DNA of 64,000 nt, taken from positions 434,001 to 498,000 of the forward strand of contig RIAY01000001.1 in the NCBI GenBank assembly GCA_003833075.1, in the 5' to 3' direction. The stretch is from Muribaculaceae bacterium Isolate-036 (Harlan) (GTDB taxonomy: Bacteria > Bacteroidota > Bacteroidia > Bacteroidales > Muribaculaceae). The position numbers were made by a program, and so were the translations under genes. The notes beneath the pieces were generated by a model. The model worked only from the letters and a program-made list of their open reading frames with translations. It did no database searches and was not told the DNA's origin. Below are positions 27,779 to 36,212 of this stretch, piece after piece. The number at the start of each line of letters is the position of its first letter. The stretch's first letter is position 1.

Positions 27779-28468
27779 ATGGAGAAAAAACCACAATTCA
27801 GCGGTCCGCGCCGCCCCATGAGTCCCGCCGGACCCAAGCCGCGTCCCGGACAGCGTCCCCGCAGGGGCAATGAACGAAACAGTCGTGACCCCTATGTGAT
27901 AAACGAATATATCCGTGCCCGCGAAGTTCGCCTTGTCGGCGACAACGTTGAGCAGGGTGTCTATCCGATCGAGAAAGCGCGTCGCATCGCCGAAGAGCTT
28001 GAACTCGACCTTATCGAGATTTCCCCCAATGCGGAGCCGCCTGTATGCCGTATCCTTGACTATCAGAAATTCCTCTATCAGCAGAAGAAGCGTCAGAAAG
28101 AGCAGAAAGCCAAGGCAGCCAAGGTTGTAGTGAAGGAAATTCGTTTCGGTCCGCAGACAGACGACCATGACTACAACTTCAAGCTCAAGCACGCCGTAGG
28201 CTTCCTCAAAGAGGGATCGAAAGTGAAGGCATATGTGTTTTTCCGTGGTCGTTCCATTCTTTTCAAAGAGCAGGGAGAGGTGCTGCTTCTCCGTTTTGCC
28301 AATGACCTTGAGGAATACGGCAAGGTGGAGATGATGCCGGTGCTCGAAGGAAAGCGCATGACAATCATGCTTACGCCGCTCAAGGCTCCCGCAAAGAAGG
28401 ATGATTCCAAGAAAGAGGGAAAGAAACCTGAGGCGCGCGAATCAGCAGCTGAAGAAGGTGCCGAATAA
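27779..28468 (+). CDS. infC: Translation initiation factor IF-3
   Basis: Binds the 30S subunit and proofreads start-codon selection. The 229-residue protein has a basic Pro/Arg-rich N-terminal extension (about 1-40; [14 protein letters not shown]). The IF3-N domain begins at [15 protein letters not shown], and the IF3-C domain includes [21 protein letters not shown]. The C-terminal tail is Lys/Glu rich. The start is ATG, not the AUU used for autoregulation in enterobacteria. Confidence 0.97.
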   Translation: MEKKPQFSGPRRPMSPAGPKPRPGQRPRRGNERNSRDPYVINEYIRAREVRLVGDNVEQGVYPIEKARRIAEELELDLIEISPNAEPPVCRILDYQKFLYQQKKRQKEQKAKAAKVVVKEIRFGPQTDDHDYNFKLKHAVGFLKEGSKVKAYVFFRGRSILFKEQGEVLLLRFANDLEEYGKVEMMPVLEGKRMTIMLTPLKAPAKKDDSKKEGKKPEARESAAEEGAE

Positions 28469-28568
28469 TAAAAAGAGAGAAACGCCGTTTATAATACGGT
28501 AAAGATAAATAGAGACCGTAGGCACTCAGTGCCGAGGTGAATTTTTAAACAACTAAATTTTCAAAACA

Positions 28569-28766
28569 ATGCCTAAAGTAAAGACCAATGCCGCTGCGAA
28601 AAAACGTTTCGCGCTCACCGGCACAGGGAAAATCAAGAGGAAACATGCTTTTCACAGCCACATCCTGACAAAGAAAAGCAAAAAACGTAAGAGAAACCTC
28701 GATCACACCGCACTCGTGCAGGATGCCAACCTCAAGCAGGTTCGCGAGCTCCTTTCTCTCCGTTAA
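28569..28766 (+). CDS. rpmI: 50S ribosomal protein L35
   Basis: A 65-residue, strongly basic protein with the standard opening [24 protein letters not shown] and the [14 protein letters not shown] block. It lies between infC and rplT in the conserved operon. The 100-bp gap from infC contains a short hairpin GGCAC-TCA-GTGCC. Confidence 0.97.
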   Translation: MPKVKTNAAAKKRFALTGTGKIKRKHAFHSHILTKKSKKRKRNLDHTALVQDANLKQVRELLSLR

Positions 28767-28807
28767 TCCTCATTTCCCAATTTTACTTTTATCAATTTTT
28801 ATTAACC

Positions 28808-28855
28808 GAACGTCCAGCTCCGCAAGTGCATATTGATAGATTGCCGCTGACGTTC
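28808..28855 (+). promoter_or_regulatory. Extended hairpin in rplT leader (possible L20 autoregulation site)
   Basis: The rpmI-rplT gap contains GAACGTCCAGC pairing with GCTGACGTTC (one bulge) and an inner GCAA/TTGC helix. This 48-nt structure ends 16 nt before the rplT ATG. In several phyla L20 represses its own mRNA by binding a leader structure. Assignment here is by position and fold only. Confidence 0.5.
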
Positions 28856-28871
28856 AAAAAATCAAAAAAAG

Positions 28872-29219
28872 ATGCCAAGATCAGTAAATCACGTTGCCTC
28901 ACGAGCAAAAAGAAAGAAAATCCTTAAACTCACCCGTGGTTATTACGGCAGCCGCCGCAATGTGTGGACCGTAGCTAAAAACACTTGGGAGAAAGGTCTG
29001 ACCTATGCTTATCGCGACCGCAAACAGAAAAAACGCGATTTCCGCGCACTCTGGATTCAGCGTATCAATGCTGCCGCACGTCAGGAGGGTCTTTCATATT
29101 CCATGCTCATGGGTCTTATCCATAAGGCGGGTATCGAGATCAACCGCAAGGTTCTCGCCGAACTCGCAATGAACAACCCCGCAGCTTTCAAAGCAATCGT
29201 AGAGAAAGTCAAAGGTTGA
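28872..29219 (+). CDS. rplT: 50S ribosomal protein L20
   Basis: A 115-residue basic rRNA-binding protein needed for early 50S assembly. It has the family block [34 protein letters not shown] and [14 protein letters not shown]. It ends the thrS operon and is followed by a strong terminator. Confidence 0.98.
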   Translation: MPRSVNHVASRAKRKKILKLTRGYYGSRRNVWTVAKNTWEKGLTYAYRDRKQKKRDFRALWIQRINAAARQEGLSYSMLMGLIHKAGIEINRKVLAELAMNNPAAFKAIVEKVKG

Positions 29220-29257
29220 TGACTGTCTGACAGATAAGACCTTGAAGGTCTTTAAAT

Positions 29258-29294
29258 AAAAAGGATTTCACGTTCAAAACGTGAAATCCTTTTT
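29258..29294 (+). terminator. Terminator of thrS-rplT operon
   Basis: Perfect 17-bp arms AAAAAGGATTTCACGTT and complement with a 3-nt loop and T-rich tail. It also lies just beyond the convergent esterase stop and may work in both directions. Confidence 0.9.
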
Positions 29295-29298
29295 ATTT

Positions 29299-30282
29299 TC
29301 ATTTTTCTGTAAGAAACTCCGATGTCAGTGTGACGGAGCGGCGGAATGCCGACGGTTGCCCCGGAACCGTTATGAAAAGATGGGTTGTTCCCGGCAATAC
29401 ATGGCGCGTCACTTTCACGCCTGATTCCGAAAGTTTACGGCTCATCTCCTCCCCCTGGTCGCGCAGAATGTCGTGGTCGGCGTTTATCATGAGTATCTCG
29501 GGAAGAGCGGCGAGTCTTTCGGAAACGGCGCAGAATGGTGATACCAGCGGGTTCTTGCTGTCTCCTCCGGCTATGTAGGCATCGTTGAATGCCTCCATTA
29601 TGCCGCTGTCAAGTCCATAACCCTCTCCATACCGGTTCCATGAAACGGAATTGTCATTCCACGCCTTGACGACAGGATAAAACAGAACAAGCGATTTCAA
29701 TGGATATGAGTCATTTCCAAGAGCCGCGCACAGCGCGAGATTGCCTCCTGCGCTGTCGCCCCCCATGGAGATCCGTTTTCCGTCGAATCCGAATTTTACG
29801 GCGTTCTGATGTGCCCATCGCAGTGCTTCCGAGCAGAACTGCAGCGCATGGGGGAAAGGGTATTCGGGAGCGAGAGGGTATTCCGCGGCGAGAACCGCGA
29901 TTCCCGCTTCTCTTGTGAGTTCGGAGCAGAAGGCGGCGCAGCTGTTGACACTGCCGAAACACCATCCGCCACCGTGGAGGTATATCAGAAGAGGCAACGG
30001 TTCTGCCGTCCCGCCGGCAGGTCTGTAGAGGCGATATCTGCCGTCTATGTCAATGCAGCTCACGTCTTCCGGAGGATTGAATGCGGAGTTTCTTGAGCTC
30101 CTCACGCTGTCGAGCGAAGACGAATCACCGCCGACCGCCTTTCTCACCGCAGTCTCCTGTCTTTTCTGCATACCGGCAGGAAGGGAACTGATGAAGGCAG
30201 AGGCTTCGCTTTGCATTATGCTGTCGTTGTCCGGTACGATTGTGTGCAGACATGCCATCAGAGAAAAAAGTAATATATTCAT
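29299..30282 (-). CDS. Alpha/beta-hydrolase esterase (HSL-like)
   Basis: A 327-residue hydrolase related to hormone-sensitive-lipase esterases. The oxyanion-hole motif HGGGWCFG and nucleophile motif GGDSAGGNLAL are present, with an acid in NADHDILRD and a catalytic His in PGTTHLF. The ATG at 30282 gives a plausible exported protein (MNILLFSLMACLHTIVP), probably targeting the periplasm. A longer frame to 30345 would overlap the promoter box at 30343-30350 and is unlikely. Substrate is unknown; small acyl esters are typical. It stands alone, convergent to the ribosomal operon. Confidence 0.85.
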   Translation of the reverse strand: MNILLFSLMACLHTIVPDNDSIMQSEASAFISSLPAGMQKRQETAVRKAVGGDSSSLDSVRSSRNSAFNPPEDVSCIDIDGRYRLYRPAGGTAEPLPLLIYLHGGGWCFGSVNSCAAFCSELTREAGIAVLAAEYPLAPEYPFPHALQFCSEALRWAHQNAVKFGFDGKRISMGGDSAGGNLALCAALGNDSYPLKSLVLFYPVVKAWNDNSVSWNRYGEGYGLDSGIMEAFNDAYIAGGDSKNPLVSPFCAVSERLAALPEILMINADHDILRDQGEEMSRKLSESGVKVTRHVLPGTTHLFITVPGQPSAFRRSVTLTSEFLTEK

Positions 30283-30598
30283 TGTGTATCTGTTCGTGTC
30301 ATAGATGTGTATAAATGCAGGTGCGCAGCACGTGCGAGTCCGCAAATTTACATATTTTATGTATTCTTTGCACTAAATTAGTTATCTTTGCGATAAATTA
30401 CAAACATAGCTTTTGCGGAAGTGGAACCGCAGGTTGACCGTGAATCACAAATCAATGATCAGGTTTACAGCCGGTTTCCGTAATCGAGGGAATCCTGGAA
30501 AGGAGAGCGGCTCCCCTCATGAAGGGGAAGAGAGATTATTGAGAATTGGTAGGATCGGCATTGTAAAACGTATTATAATCAGTAAAAGAATAAAAGAC
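30283..30598. promoter_or_regulatory. Divergent intergenic region esterase / kdgK
   Basis: A 316-bp gap. The minus-strand box TAAATTTG at 30343-30350 is placed for the esterase (leader about 55 nt). The plus-strand box TATCTTTG at 30383-30390 is placed for the KDG kinase, leaving a long leader of about 200 nt. Within that leader an open frame (from 30413) joins the kinase frame, but it encodes residues unlike kinase N-termini. No clear riboswitch structure was recognised. Confidence 0.55.
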
Positions 30599-31621
30599 AT
30601 GGCAAAGATCGTGACACTCGGCGAGATTATGCTCAGGCTTTCGCCGGAAGGTAATAAAAGGTTTGTACAGGTAGACAGCTTTGATGCCATATGGGGCGGC
30701 GGCGAGGCGAATGTCGCTGTAAGCTGCGCAAATTACGGGCTCAACGCATGTTTTGTAAGTAAACTACCGACACACGAGATCGGACAGGCTGCGGTGAACG
30801 CGCTGCGCCGTTACGGTGTCGACACGCGTTATATCGCACGCGGCGGAGACCGTGTGGGTATATATTATTGCGAGACCGGGGCTTCGATGCGTCCGTCTAA
30901 GGTCATTTATGACCGTGCGCATTCTTCGATTGCGGATGCCGATGCTTCGGATTTCGATTTCGATGAAATAATGAAAGACGCCACCTGGTTTCATTGGAGC
31001 GGCATCACCCCCGCCATCTCCGACAAGGCTGCCGAACTCACGCGTCTTGCATGTGAGGCTGCCAAACGACACGGAGTCACCGTGTCTGTAGACCTTAATT
31101 TCCGTAAGAAGCTTTGGACAAAAGAGAAGGCACAGAGCATCATGCGCCCGCTTATGCAATATGTCGATGTCTGCATCGGCAATGAAGAGGATGCCGAATT
31201 ATGTCTCGGCTTCAAACCCGACGCCGATGTAGAGGCGGGAGACACCGGAGCCGAAGGATACAAAGGAATCTTCGAGGCAATGGCAAGGGAATTCGGTTTC
31301 CGCTATGTGGCTTCCACACTGAGAGAGTCTTTCTCCGCCACACATAACGGCTGGAAAGCCATGATTTATGACGGGAAAGAGTTTTATGAATCCAAGCGTT
31401 ACGACATCAATCCTATCATAGACCGTGTAGGCGGCGGCGATTCCTTCTCCGGCGGACTTATCTACGGACTTCTGAACAAAGCCACACAAGGCGAGGCACT
31501 GGAGTTCGCAGTCGCCGCCTCCGCTCTCAAGCAGACAATCAACGGTGATTTCAACCTTGCGAGTGTGGAAGAAGTGGAGGCATTGGCAGGAGGTTCCGCC
31601 AATGGCAGAGTGCAACGTTAA
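30599..31621 (+). CDS. kdgK: 2-dehydro-3-deoxygluconate kinase (KDG kinase, PfkB family)
   Basis: Phosphorylates KDG, the step that commits uronate (pectin, alginate) degradation products to the Entner-Doudoroff route. The 340-residue protein starts MAKIVTLGEIMLRLSPEG, the expected PfkB N-terminus. It shows the GGGEANVAVSCANYG substrate loop and the C-terminal signature DRVGGGDSFSGGLIYGLL with the catalytic Asp. Other sugar kinases of the ribokinase family (e.g. for fructose) are possible. No KDPG aldolase is adjacent in this window. It is followed after 8 bp by the GltD-like gene. Confidence 0.8.
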   Translation: MAKIVTLGEIMLRLSPEGNKRFVQVDSFDAIWGGGEANVAVSCANYGLNACFVSKLPTHEIGQAAVNALRRYGVDTRYIARGGDRVGIYYCETGASMRPSKVIYDRAHSSIADADASDFDFDEIMKDATWFHWSGITPAISDKAAELTRLACEAAKRHGVTVSVDLNFRKKLWTKEKAQSIMRPLMQYVDVCIGNEEDAELCLGFKPDADVEAGDTGAEGYKGIFEAMAREFGFRYVASTLRESFSATHNGWKAMIYDGKEFYESKRYDINPIIDRVGGGDSFSGGLIYGLLNKATQGEALEFAVAASALKQTINGDFNLASVEEVEALAGGSANGRVQR

Positions 31622-31629
31622 GCAGAGGT

Positions 31630-32967
31630 ATGGAGCAGTTCAAAGAGGTTTCGCAGAATTACACTCTGCCCGAGGCTATAAGAGAGGCGCAGCGGTGTCT
31701 CGGGTGCAAGGTTCCCGGGTGCAAGAAGGGTTGCCCGATAGGCAATGATATTCCCGACTGGATATCTCAGCTCGCGAAAGGAAATTTCGGCAACGCCATA
31801 GAGATTATACGCAGCCGCAGCAATCTTCCTGCTGTCTGCGGGCGTGTCTGTGCGCACGAGCGGCAATGCGAGGGTAATTGCGCTCTCGCGAAGTCAGGCA
31901 AACACATAAACATCGGCAAACTGGAAAGATTTGTAGCAGATTTTGACAGTGCCGCAGGTCTTGACCATGATATGATACCGGAAAAGACCAAGGGTCAGGT
32001 GGCAGTCATAGGCAGCGGTCCGGCGGGTCTGACGATCGCCGGCGATCTTGCCCGCAAGGGTTTCAATGTCGAGATTTTCGAGATGGAGCGTGAAGCGGGA
32101 GGCGTACTTCTTTACGGCATTCCGGAGTATCGGTTGCCTAAGGAGGTCGTGCGTCATGAAATAGCGAAGATTTCCGCTCTTGGCGTGAAATTCCATCTTG
32201 GAGTCACAATCGGTGAGGACATGACCATCGATGACCTTTTCGCGAAAGGATTCGATGCGATTTTCATAGGCACAGGTGCCGGTCTGCCTAAAAAACTTCC
32301 TATCGAAGGCATGAATCATCCCGGAGTGAAGCAGGCATTGCGTTTTCTGCGTCGTGTCCAGCTTTACAATTCCGGGCATATAGACCGCAAGGAGGTAATG
32401 GTGGGAGACGGAGACATAACTTATGTCATCGGTGGCGGAAACACCGCCATGGATGCCGCGCGCACGGCGTTGCGCCTCGGCAGCAAGGAGGTGACTGTCG
32501 TGTACCGCAAGACTCTCAACGAGATGCGTGCCCTTCGTTCGGAATATGAGGATGCCGTCAAGGAGGGGGTCAGGTTTATGTGGAATTCCAATGTCGTCAA
32601 AGTGAACGGCGGGGAGGGAAACAGGCTGGAGACCCTCATAATCGAGACTGAAGGGGAAAGGAAGGAGTATCCGGCAGACCATCTCATAGGCGCGGTGGGA
32701 AATGCCCCCGCTGCGAGAATCGTGTCAACCACAAAGGGTATAGATGTCGACAGCAAGGGGTATGTGCTTACCCGCGATATGCCATACGGCATGACAACAC
32801 GTGTAGGAGTGTTTGCCGGGGGAGATGTGTCGGCACAGCCGGCTACGGTGGTTCATGCCATGCGCGACGCCAAGCGTGTTGCCGAGGCGATCGAACAGTA
32901 TGTCTCCGCCGTCAGACTCCTCGCGGCAATATCCCCGAAAGAGGGGGAGGCATCTTCCATACAATAG
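31630..32967 (+). CDS. NADPH-dependent glutamate synthase small-subunit family (GltD-like)
   Basis: A 445-residue flavoprotein. The N-terminal Cys-rich Fe-S domain has CLGCKVPGCKKGCPIGNDIP and CGRVCAHERQCEGNC, then an FAD motif VIGSGPAGLTIAGDLARKG and an NAD(P)H motif VIGGGNTAMDAARTALRLG. It closes with a conserved AGGDVSAQPATVVHAMRDAK. Such proteins pass electrons from NAD(P)H to a partner, either glutamate synthase or, in anaerobes, a ferredoxin-type acceptor. No large glutamate synthase subunit is in the window. The 8-bp gap from kdgK implies cotranscription, an unexplained pairing. Confidence 0.85.
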   Translation: MEQFKEVSQNYTLPEAIREAQRCLGCKVPGCKKGCPIGNDIPDWISQLAKGNFGNAIEIIRSRSNLPAVCGRVCAHERQCEGNCALAKSGKHINIGKLERFVADFDSAAGLDHDMIPEKTKGQVAVIGSGPAGLTIAGDLARKGFNVEIFEMEREAGGVLLYGIPEYRLPKEVVRHEIAKISALGVKFHLGVTIGEDMTIDDLFAKGFDAIFIGTGAGLPKKLPIEGMNHPGVKQALRFLRRVQLYNSGHIDRKEVMVGDGDITYVIGGGNTAMDAARTALRLGSKEVTVVYRKTLNEMRALRSEYEDAVKEGVRFMWNSNVVKVNGGEGNRLETLIIETEGERKEYPADHLIGAVGNAPAARIVSTTKGIDVDSKGYVLTRDMPYGMTTRVGVFAGGDVSAQPATVVHAMRDAKRVAEAIEQYVSAVRLLAAISPKEGEASSIQ

Positions 32968-32974
32968 AACCCGG

Positions 32975-33556
32975 TCAATCCAGAAGGGTGAACCTTATAC
33001 CTTCCCGCAGAAGAATCCCAAGACTTTTGCGGGAAGGTTTTACTATATAGTTCAATCCTTCCTTGTTTGCCTTCAACAAAGGGAGGTCATCATGATGATC
33101 AGTTATCACTACAGTGTTTCTGTCGAATACGGCACCTTGTCTGATCACATCCGCAAGCTTCCGTTCCCCGCGGTTTTCCGCCTCGTGCGGTCTGCTTGCC
33201 GAAATCACCGATATGCCGGCTTTCGCGGCGAAGGGGCAGGCGTACAGCTCCGGTGCGGCACTGGCAAGAATGGCGCGGCTGCCGGATCTTACTATGTCGA
33301 GCACTCTCCGGTTTATCCTGCTGTGCAGAAAGGAGGTAAAGTCATCAAGATCTTTCTCTGTGACCAATCCGCTTGTGCGGGATATGATTCTCTCCTTTGC
33401 CTCGTGATGGCTGATAAGGCGTAGTTTACGCCGCATTACGGTCATGATAAGGAAAAGTCGCACCTCGGGGTGTCTTCTGAATACAAACTTTACAAACTCT
33501 GTGAAAGAATTGCATTCGACCAGTGTTCCGTCAAGGTCTACAATCACCATATACAA
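32975..33556 (-). CDS. HAD-superfamily phosphatase
   Basis: A 193-residue phosphatase. Motif I is VIVDLDGTL (D7 nucleophile, D9). Motif II is around SRAILASAAPELY, motif III includes the Lys of FAAKAG, and motif IV is NTVVITDHHDDLPLL. The layout with a helical cap resembles phosphoserine-phosphatase-type HADs. It is the last gene of a minus-strand set with a phosphoribosyltransferase (21 bp gap) and two glycosyltransferases. By analogy with described ribofuranose pathways it may remove the 5-phosphate after phosphoribosyl transfer to a glycan. That role is inferred from context, not from the sequence itself. Confidence 0.8.
   Translation of the reverse strand: MYMVIVDLDGTLVECNSFTEFVKFVFRRHPEVRLFLIMTVMRRKLRLISHHEAKERIISRTSGLVTEKDLDDFTSFLHSRINRRVLDIVRSGSRAILASAAPELYACPFAAKAGISVISASRPHEAENRGERKLADVIRQGAVFDRNTVVITDHHDDLPLLKANKEGLNYIVKPSRKSLGILLREGIRFTLLD
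32999..33038 (+). terminator. Terminator of GltD-like gene inside the opposing HAD gene
   Basis: Arms ACCTTCCCGC and GCGGGAAGGT separated by 20 nt, followed on the plus strand by TTTTACTA. It lies within the end of the convergent HAD coding region, so transcripts of the two genes overlap. Confidence 0.55.
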
Positions 33557-33577
33557 AACAAGCTCTAAATTATAGGA

Positions 33578-34147
33578 TTACAAACCGGGTTTCATGTCTG
33601 CCGACCATGGAAACCTGACAAGAGTGGAATTGCGGAAAAGCGCGTAATCCGGGATTATCGCGGTGTGTTTCCGTGTGACGGTTATGACAGCGGACCTGAT
33701 TTCATTGCTTCCGTACTCTTCGATTGCGTTCAGCACACTGAGGAGTGAGCAGCCGCTGTCTGTCGCGTCATCCACTACAAGCACCTTGTGTCCCCCCTGC
33801 AGGAGCATGGCTATCAGTTCGTCGCAGACACTGACTTGCACCGGAGCGGGCTTGAGAATCCGGTCTTTGATTGCAAGCACTTTTGATTCCGCACAGCGCA
33901 ACGCTATATTGACGAATGCCGGAAGACGGCGTAATATCCGGGACAGCGCGTGTGTCTTGACGGAAGTGCCTGCCCTCTGCGTTTTTATGGAAAACACCGT
34001 GTCCGACCCGAAATTGTCAGCGACATAGACCCCGCCTCTCGCTATGCCGACAAGAATGTCGTATTCATAACCCGAAGACTTCACCATTTCTTTCAGTTTA
34101 AGGCAAAGTCTTGCAAATTCATGACTGTCGGCTGTCAATACTTTCAT
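33578..34147 (-). CDS. Type I phosphoribosyltransferase
   Basis: A 189-residue enzyme that uses PRPP as donor. The PRPP-binding motif is clear: VLVVDDATDSGCS, the standard hydrophobic-DD-TGxT-like loop, with VGIARGG as the pyrophosphate loop. It is not a clear match to hprT, apt, upp or pyrE; several hydrophobic and basic blocks between the motifs (LSRILRRLPAFVNIALRCAESKVLAI) are atypical for base-salvage enzymes. The start MKVLTADSHEF is preferred over an upstream ATG that overlaps the GT2 gene. The HAD phosphatase downstream and GT2 genes upstream suggest transfer of phosphoribose to a glycan. Confidence 0.8.
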   Translation of the reverse strand: MKVLTADSHEFARLCLKLKEMVKSSGYEYDILVGIARGGVYVADNFGSDTVFSIKTQRAGTSVKTHALSRILRRLPAFVNIALRCAESKVLAIKDRILKPAPVQVSVCDELIAMLLQGGHKVLVVDDATDSGCSLLSVLNAIEEYGSNEIRSAVITVTRKHTAIIPDYALFRNSTLVRFPWSADMKPGL

Positions 34148-34185
34148 ATTCCGGTTTAACAAATTTCTGTTTTGAAAGCATACGT

Positions 34186-35127
34186 TTATTTCCACAGGAT
34201 GTATGCCCCTCTTCCTCCGATAGAGGTGTAGCGGTAAAGCAGTTTAAGGAGGTGTCTTTGACTGAAGGAAAGGCTCGGGTGGGAGAGAGCCTTGGCAAGA
34301 AGCGGTTCCGCAAGTTCCTGGTGCCCCTCGCGTTTGTAGTGGGCTGCAAGAATCGCCCTGCGGTAGTTTATCATGTCTGCGAGCCATCCGCTGTCGTTTC
34401 GCACGGCTTTGACCACATTCTCCTCCGCGCGGTCGATTGCACGTTCCCATTCTCCGGCTTTCGAATGGAAGTTCTCGCCGGTTATCGACACCTTCTGAGG
34501 ATGTATGGTGACAAGAGCCTTGTCAATGGCTATCATCGCCGGATTGCCGAGGAGCATTCGGATTCCAAGTTCCCAGTCGTTCCATGCGTACAGGGAATCA
34601 TCCCAACCGCCGATATCTCTTAAAAAAGATGTCTTTACCGCAAAACATTGGGTGCTAAACAATGCATGATATATCTGATAACGCCAGTAATTTGCGTTGG
34701 AGAACTTGCGTTTTTTAACCGAACCGTCAGGATTGATGATTCTGGCGTTCCAATGCACCAGATCCACTCTGCTGTCTCTGAACGCGGTCATTATCCCTTC
34801 TGCGAGAGTAGGGTCCATTTCATCATCGGAGTCAAAAAACATCACGTGTTCCGTGTCGGTCTCCGACAGTCCCCGGTTTCTGGCTCTTGACGCACCGGGC
34901 TTGGGTTCTGATATGAGGGATATGGCAAATTCCGGCTCGGCATTCCTGGCGATCCAGCCTTCAACGGCTTTCCATGTGCCGTCGGTCGAACCGTTGTCGA
35001 CAACTATCACATTCAGAGGGCGCAGAGTCTGTCTTTTGACGCTGTCAAGACATCTGATTACAAGATTTTCCCTGTTCCTTACCGGAATCACGACTGTCAG
35101 CCCCTTGTCGGTGGAATTGTTGTTCAT
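34186..35127 (-). CDS. GT2 family glycosyltransferase
   Basis: A 313-residue cytoplasmic or membrane-associated glycosyltransferase. The GT-A fold shows LTVVIPVRNRENLVIRCLDSV, NVIVVDNGSTDGTW, the nucleotide-sugar DXD region HVMFFDSDDEMD, and a second-half aromatic acceptor region. It overlaps the upstream GT2 by 4 bp and precedes the phosphoribosyltransferase by about 38 bp. It probably builds a surface glycan repeat or core; the sugar is unknown. Confidence 0.85.
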   Translation of the reverse strand: MNNNSTDKGLTVVIPVRNRENLVIRCLDSVKRQTLRPLNVIVVDNGSTDGTWKAVEGWIARNAEPEFAISLISEPKPGASRARNRGLSETDTEHVMFFDSDDEMDPTLAEGIMTAFRDSRVDLVHWNARIINPDGSVKKRKFSNANYWRYQIYHALFSTQCFAVKTSFLRDIGGWDDSLYAWNDWELGIRMLLGNPAMIAIDKALVTIHPQKVSITGENFHSKAGEWERAIDRAEENVVKAVRNDSGWLADMINYRRAILAAHYKREGHQELAEPLLAKALSHPSLSFSQRHLLKLLYRYTSIGGRGAYILWK

Positions 35128-36131
35128 TGTGTCAGAGAGTTTCTTTCTTCGTTAAAACTTTCGATTATATAAGGGGGTCTTCTTTTGGTTTCGTTGAAAA
35201 TCCTGCCGATATATTCCCCGATAATTCCCAATGCAAGCAGCTGCATGCCGCCTAAAAAGAGGATCACGCATATAAGAGTCGGGAAACCGGTCACCACCTC
35301 TCCCCAGAGCAGAGTCTTCACAAACATATACACAAGGTATCCGAAAGCCATCAGCGACACGATGATTCCGGCAACTGTGGATATTCTCAGCGGTGTGGTG
35401 GTGTAGCTGGTAATGCCTTCGATTGCAAGGTTCACCAGTTTGGCGAGTTTGTAGCTTGACTTGCCGTTTTCGCGGTCTCCACGATCAAATACCACCTCTT
35501 TTTTTTCGAAACCCACCCAGCAGTAGAGGCCCTTCATATATCTCTGTGTCTCTCGCAGTCCGGTCAATGCCCTGACCGCCCTGCGGTCGAGAAGCCGGAA
35601 ATCGCCTACGTTGGGAAGAATGTCGATGTCGCTCATTTTCTTAAGCATATTATAGAAAGAGAGCGAGAGTATTTTTCTCATGGCGCTTTCCTGCCCGCGG
35701 CTTGCGCGTTTGCCATACACGTCATCGTATCCCTTTTCCCACCAGTAAATCATTTCCGGCACAACTTCTATGGGATCCTGAAGATCCGCGTCCATTATGA
35801 CCAATGCATCGCCCGATGCATAGTCCATGCCCGCCAGCATGGCGTTTTCCTTTCCGAAATTCCTTGAAAGATTGACCACGGATACTCTGGAATCTTTTTT
35901 TCTTAATTCCCGCATAATCGCGAGAGTGCCGTCGCCGCTGCCATCGTTGACAAACAGAAATTCGAAGTCGTAGACATTCATATCGACAGGATGTGTTGTC
36001 CCGGTCTCAGTCCCGGTTTCCTTTACAGAGACCTGATAAGAGGCACGGGTAAACCTGTCAAGTTCATCGTACAGCTTCGGCAGATTCGCTTCCTCGTTAT
36101 GGCATGGGATAACAAAGCTGATCTTCTTCAT
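35124..36131 (-). CDS. Membrane GT2 glycosyltransferase (polyprenyl-phosphate glycosyltransferase type)
   Basis: A 335-residue enzyme of the DPM1/GtrB/ArnC-like group. The N-terminal catalytic domain has ISFVIPCHNEEANLPKLYDEL, FLFVNDGSGDGTL, GKENAMLAGMDYASGD and ALVIMDADLQDP. The C-terminus has two membrane segments (ISTVAGIIVSLMAFGYLVYMF and FPTLICVILFLGGMQLLALG), then GEYIGRIFNETKRRP. It transfers a sugar from a nucleotide donor to polyprenyl phosphate, providing a lipid-linked donor. The start is fixed by the conserved MKKISFVIPC opening; a TATATTTG box lies only 4 nt before it. Confidence 0.88.
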   Translation of the reverse strand: MKKISFVIPCHNEEANLPKLYDELDRFTRASYQVSVKETGTETGTTHPVDMNVYDFEFLFVNDGSGDGTLAIMRELRKKDSRVSVVNLSRNFGKENAMLAGMDYASGDALVIMDADLQDPIEVVPEMIYWWEKGYDDVYGKRASRGQESAMRKILSLSFYNMLKKMSDIDILPNVGDFRLLDRRAVRALTGLRETQRYMKGLYCWVGFEKKEVVFDRGDRENGKSSYKLAKLVNLAIEGITSYTTTPLRISTVAGIIVSLMAFGYLVYMFVKTLLWGEVVTGFPTLICVILFLGGMQLLALGIIGEYIGRIFNETKRRPPYIIESFNEERNSLTQ

Positions 36132-36135
36132 ATTG

Positions 36136-36143
36136 CAAATATA
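36136..36143 (-). promoter_or_regulatory. Promoter -7 box 4 nt before GT2 start
   Basis: On the minus strand TATATTTG is followed by CAAT and then ATG. Transcription should start at or near the A of ATG, so the mRNA is likely leaderless. No upstream gene on that strand could supply another leader. No -33 match was seen. Confidence 0.55.
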
Positions 36144-36174
36144 CGTATTTTTTTTGTTAAAAAGGCATCGGGGT

Positions 36175-36206
36175 ATTGCAAAATTGAACCGCGTGCATTA
36201 TCTTTG
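36175..36206 (+). promoter_or_regulatory. Promoter of ncRNA candidate
   Basis: ATTG at 36175-36178 (close to TTTG) and TATCTTTG at 36199-36206 with a 20-nt spacer. It is plus-strand and followed by a 300-nt gene-free stretch that ends in a terminator. Confidence 0.7.
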
Positions 36207-36212
36207 CGTTAT

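Noticed and set aside
27080..28192. 370-codon open frame antisense to thrS and infC
   Set aside because: It lies wholly opposite two well-supported genes, has no family-like motif, and long antisense frames are common in GC-biased codon sets.
30413..30598. N-terminal extension of KDG kinase
   Set aside because: Sequence is basic and unlike PfkB proteins. MAKIVTLGEI at 30599 is the normal start.
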